Positions 51,935 to 53,903 of a stretch of DNA of 53,903 nucleotides are shown here, in pieces. The translations under genes and the position numbers were made by a program. Within the stretch, counting starts at the first letter, position 1. Every line of letters begins with the position of its first letter. Below the pieces are notes generated by a model. That model saw only the letters and a list, made by a program, of their open reading frames with translations, did not search any database and was not told where the DNA came from. Source of the DNA: Prochlorococcus sp. AG-409-J16 (GTDB taxonomy: Bacteria > Cyanobacteriota > Cyanobacteriia > PCC-6307 > Cyanobiaceae); NCBI GenBank assembly GCA_003215655.1, contig QCKB01000010.1, positions 1-53,903 on the forward strand. The letters are read 5' to 3'.

Positions 51935-52797
51935 AGATTTATAGGAAAGCTCTATTTTTATAATACTAACTCAGAATTTTCCCATCTCGAGCTCTAGTTG
52001 GAAACAGATATACAGGCCTCTATTCAGAATCTGCTATGACAGTGCACGATAGATGCTCTTTCTTGTGTTATTAAATCTATCCATTTAATAAGTAAAGATA
52101 AAACTATTGAATTAATAATAAATAACACCTCTATATTCTATTAGTGTTAGAGTTTGTTTATTTGTATTAATCGTTGTTGCTGTATGTTCATTCTGGTAAT
52201 AATGCAAAAAATTAAAACCAATACTTTTGCTTTGAGTCCGAGATCATCTTTAAAATTTGCTTTTAACTGGATTAAGTATAACCATTAGAAATACTCTGGT
52301 CCCTATTGTATTTATTAGCTTATCCTTTGGCTCTTCGACAACCTATCTGGTAACAGCCTTCCTTGGGATCCTTGGCTCAGTGTCATGGGCTTTGATTTTC
52401 TTGTAGATGCTTTTTCTTGTATTGATGATTAGAAATCAGCCTTTAAACATTAATAATTGATTGCTTAAAGGGCATTATTGAAAGCCCTCTAGGTCCTATC
52501 GCTTGTAATGATTAAACTTGTCTTGATGAATAAAAGCTCTACTCTGGCTTAATCAATATTGGTTATAAAATAAATCAAATACCATTATATTAGTGATTTA
52601 GGTGTTTTTGTAAGCTTCTTGTTTTACCTATTTTTAATTTTGGATCTTATTTTAATTGCTACTCCATTGAAAGTATTTCTATTAAAAATTTGTATACGCC
52701 AAGGATTTAGCTTGAGACCATGACTATATGAATTGATTTTTGGTATTGCTTTCTTTATAAGTATTGAAAGGAGAAATACGTTCTTTTTTAAATTGAC
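51935..52797 (+). other. Long gene-poor region
   Basis: About 860 AT-rich bases. The only coding-like traces on the plus strand are MQKIKTNTFALSPRSSLKFA (from 52202, 28 residues) and, one frame on, 'TLVPIVFISLSFGSSTTYLV' and 'TAFLGILGSVSWALIFL' ending 52405, which could be one broken small membrane protein. Nothing else recognised. It probably also holds decayed DNA upstream of the radical SAM remnant. Confidence 0.4.
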
Positions 52798-52803
52798 AAA
52801 AAG

Positions 52804-52829
52804 AAAGCGCCCACATTTGTGGGCGCTTT
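52804..52829 (-). terminator. Strong terminator of the porin gene
   Basis: AAAGCGCCCAC-ATTT-GTGGGCGCTTT: a perfect 11-base-pair stem with a 4-base loop. On the minus strand it is followed by CTTTTTGTC, 30 bases after the porin stop. On the plus strand TTTT follows as well, so it may work in both directions. Confidence 0.92.
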
Positions 52830-52859
52830 TAGTTGACCTAAAAATTAGATTTAATTAGA

Positions 52860-53903
52860 TCAGAATCTGAATGTGGTGTTGACGATAGCGCCTGTTACAT
52901 CATCCTTCGAACCATCCTTTGGATCGCTCAAGCCAAAAATGGCAGGTGTAACTGAAACATTGTCAGATACCTTGAATGTGTAATAGGCCTCCCAGATGAA
53001 GTTGTCTTCTGCGCCATCATCGGCTCCGCCAACAATGTCAGTTGCGTACTGACGCTGTCCGAAAGCGATTCCAGCTTGGTTGCCATCAACAAAGGCATCT
53101 TTCCAAGACATACCAACCATCCAGTTGGATGTTTCCTCGGTAGATCCTGTTTTGCCGTCGTCATCAACGCTAGCAATGTCGTAACCAGCTGAGATTGCTG
53201 GAATTGCACCTGTGCTTTCAGGCTTCCAATAAGCCCTTAGACCCCAGGCATCTGTGTTGCCAGTGCGGTTCTTACCAGCTGTGGTTCCGAAACCTGCAGA
53301 TGGCTGACTATTGCCGGTCTTGTGTGAATAAGCAGCAGATACTTGCCAACGAGGGCTGCCGTATCCAACCTTAGTCAGGAACATACCTTTAGCACCATCG
53401 GTGAGGATACCGCCTGAGGTTGGGTCAGAACTTTCACCAGTGCTGCTGGATGCAGTGTAGTTAGTAGAAACTTCAAACCTAGGCTGACTACGGTCTTCTA
53501 CAGATTGGGTCCAGGCAGCACCAAAACCTTGTCCAGTACTTGCACCATAAACGGATCCGTTGCTACCAAGCTTGAACTCCTTAAGGATTGGCTTGTACAC
53601 AGAAGGTGCACTCGCAATCATGTAATAGTTCTCGATCTTGGCTCCAAGCCACATCTTGATGTTGTCACCAACAGGGAATTGATACCAAAGCTTGTCGACC
53701 TTAAGAGTGTCGTCATTGCTGTTGGCATGATTTACGTATACTCCGCTGGAATTCTTCAGGTTGCTAGGACCAAAGTTTCCTGTCTTGATGCGGGTATAAA
53801 GTAAATCCCTTCCAGTGAAACTAGAGTTTAGATTTAACTGGTAGGTGTAGTTGAAGGTGACTGCATCGTCATCGTCAGCATCGTCTTCATCAGTACCACC
53901 AAC
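52860..53903 (-). CDS. Som/OprB-type outer membrane porin, 5' end outside the window
   Basis: At least 347 residues visible, frame open to the window end. Beta-strand pattern: alternating aromatic/hydrophobic residues with Gly/Asp/Thr-rich loops (e.g. DDADDDDAVTFNYTYQLNLN, WMVGMSWKDAFVDG, NFIWEAYYTFKVSDNVSVTP), and the terminal aromatic strand IVNTTFRF needed for BAM-dependent assembly. 'DKLWYQFPVGDNIKMWLGAK' is typical for the picocyanobacterial porins with an N-terminal SLH domain (here outside). Codon choice is less AT-rich than neighbours, as for highly expressed genes. Porin mRNAs of this type are known Yfr1 targets in Prochlorococcus MED4. Confidence 0.88.
   Translation of the reverse strand, partial: VGGTDEDDADDDDAVTFNYTYQLNLNSSFTGRDLLYTRIKTGNFGPSNLKNSSGVYVNHANSNDDTLKVDKLWYQFPVGDNIKMWLGAKIENYYMIASAPSVYKPILKEFKLGSNGSVYGASTGQGFGAAWTQSVEDRSQPRFEVSTNYTASSSTGESSDPTSGGILTDGAKGMFLTKVGYGSPRWQVSAAYSHKTGNSQPSAGFGTTAGKNRTGNTDAWGLRAYWKPESTGAIPAISAGYDIASVDDDGKTGSTEETSNWMVGMSWKDAFVDGNQAGIAFGQRQYATDIVGGADDGAEDNFIWEAYYTFKVSDNVSVTPAIFGLSDPKDGSKDDVTGAIVNTTFRF

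Overview
The window looks like a chromosome segment of a marine picocyanobacterium, most likely a low-GC, low-light-type Prochlorococcus. The evidence is chlG beside a two-domain penicillin-binding protein and petP, the hisF-menG pair, a menG-type phylloquinone methyltransferase, a Som-type porin, an IdiA/FutA iron-binding protein, compact gene spacing, AT-rich DNA and many tiny membrane-protein genes. The strain assignment is inference; no 16S rRNA gene is present.

Layout. (1) 1-7600 is a tandem array of type IV major-pilin-like genes (four complete, one cut by the window edge, plus a 3' fragment). Each shares almost the same leader and N-terminal helix but has its own C-terminal domain. The units are separated by repeated non-coding modules that carry a GC hairpin and a fragment of the rpsD 3' end. 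A TPR-sulfotransferase-like gene and tiny membrane-protein genes interrupt the array. (2) 7600-25060 is housekeeping core: rpsD, yidD, a glutaredoxin-like gene, murE, a class V aminotransferase, a NifU-type scaffold, mqo, lepA, a peptide ABC permease, trmH, an alkyltransferase-like gene, rsmB, PBP1, chlG, petP, hisF and menG. Two hidden small genes lie here, one of them a 56-residue orphan prepilin. (3) 25100-31510 is small hypothetical genes plus a secreted metalloprotease with calcium-binding repeats. (4) 31800-46300 is a modular island ending at tRNA-Ser(CGA). It holds 33-residue TPR arrays fused to three different catalytic domains, a paralogous pair of methyltransferase-like proteins, a second sulfotransferase-like gene, a DUF1651 gene, a four-gene operon of peptides of 30-61 residues, and remnants of an AlpA-like regulator, a restriction/helicase gene and possibly an integrase. 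Between the genes lie repeated modules: terminators, a proline-to-lysine peptide remnant, and small-RNA-like elements that contain the exact 11-mer ACTCCTCACAC known from the cyanobacterial RNA Yfr1. A permuted direct repeat at 38.9 kb and 46.1 kb, sharing a core with the tRNA 3' end, suggests serial integration at tRNA-Ser. (5) 46460-53903 holds futA/idiA and a piuC-like hydroxylase (iron handling), a small secreted protein, an unrecognised large protein, a radical SAM/SPASM gene and a decayed second one, a long gene-poor stretch, and a porin cut by the window end with a strong terminator.

The strongest candidates for something undescribed are the multicopy Yfr1-motif RNA/terminator modules in front of island genes, the TPR-adaptor family with exchangeable catalytic domains, and the pilin array with its rpsD-derived repeats.
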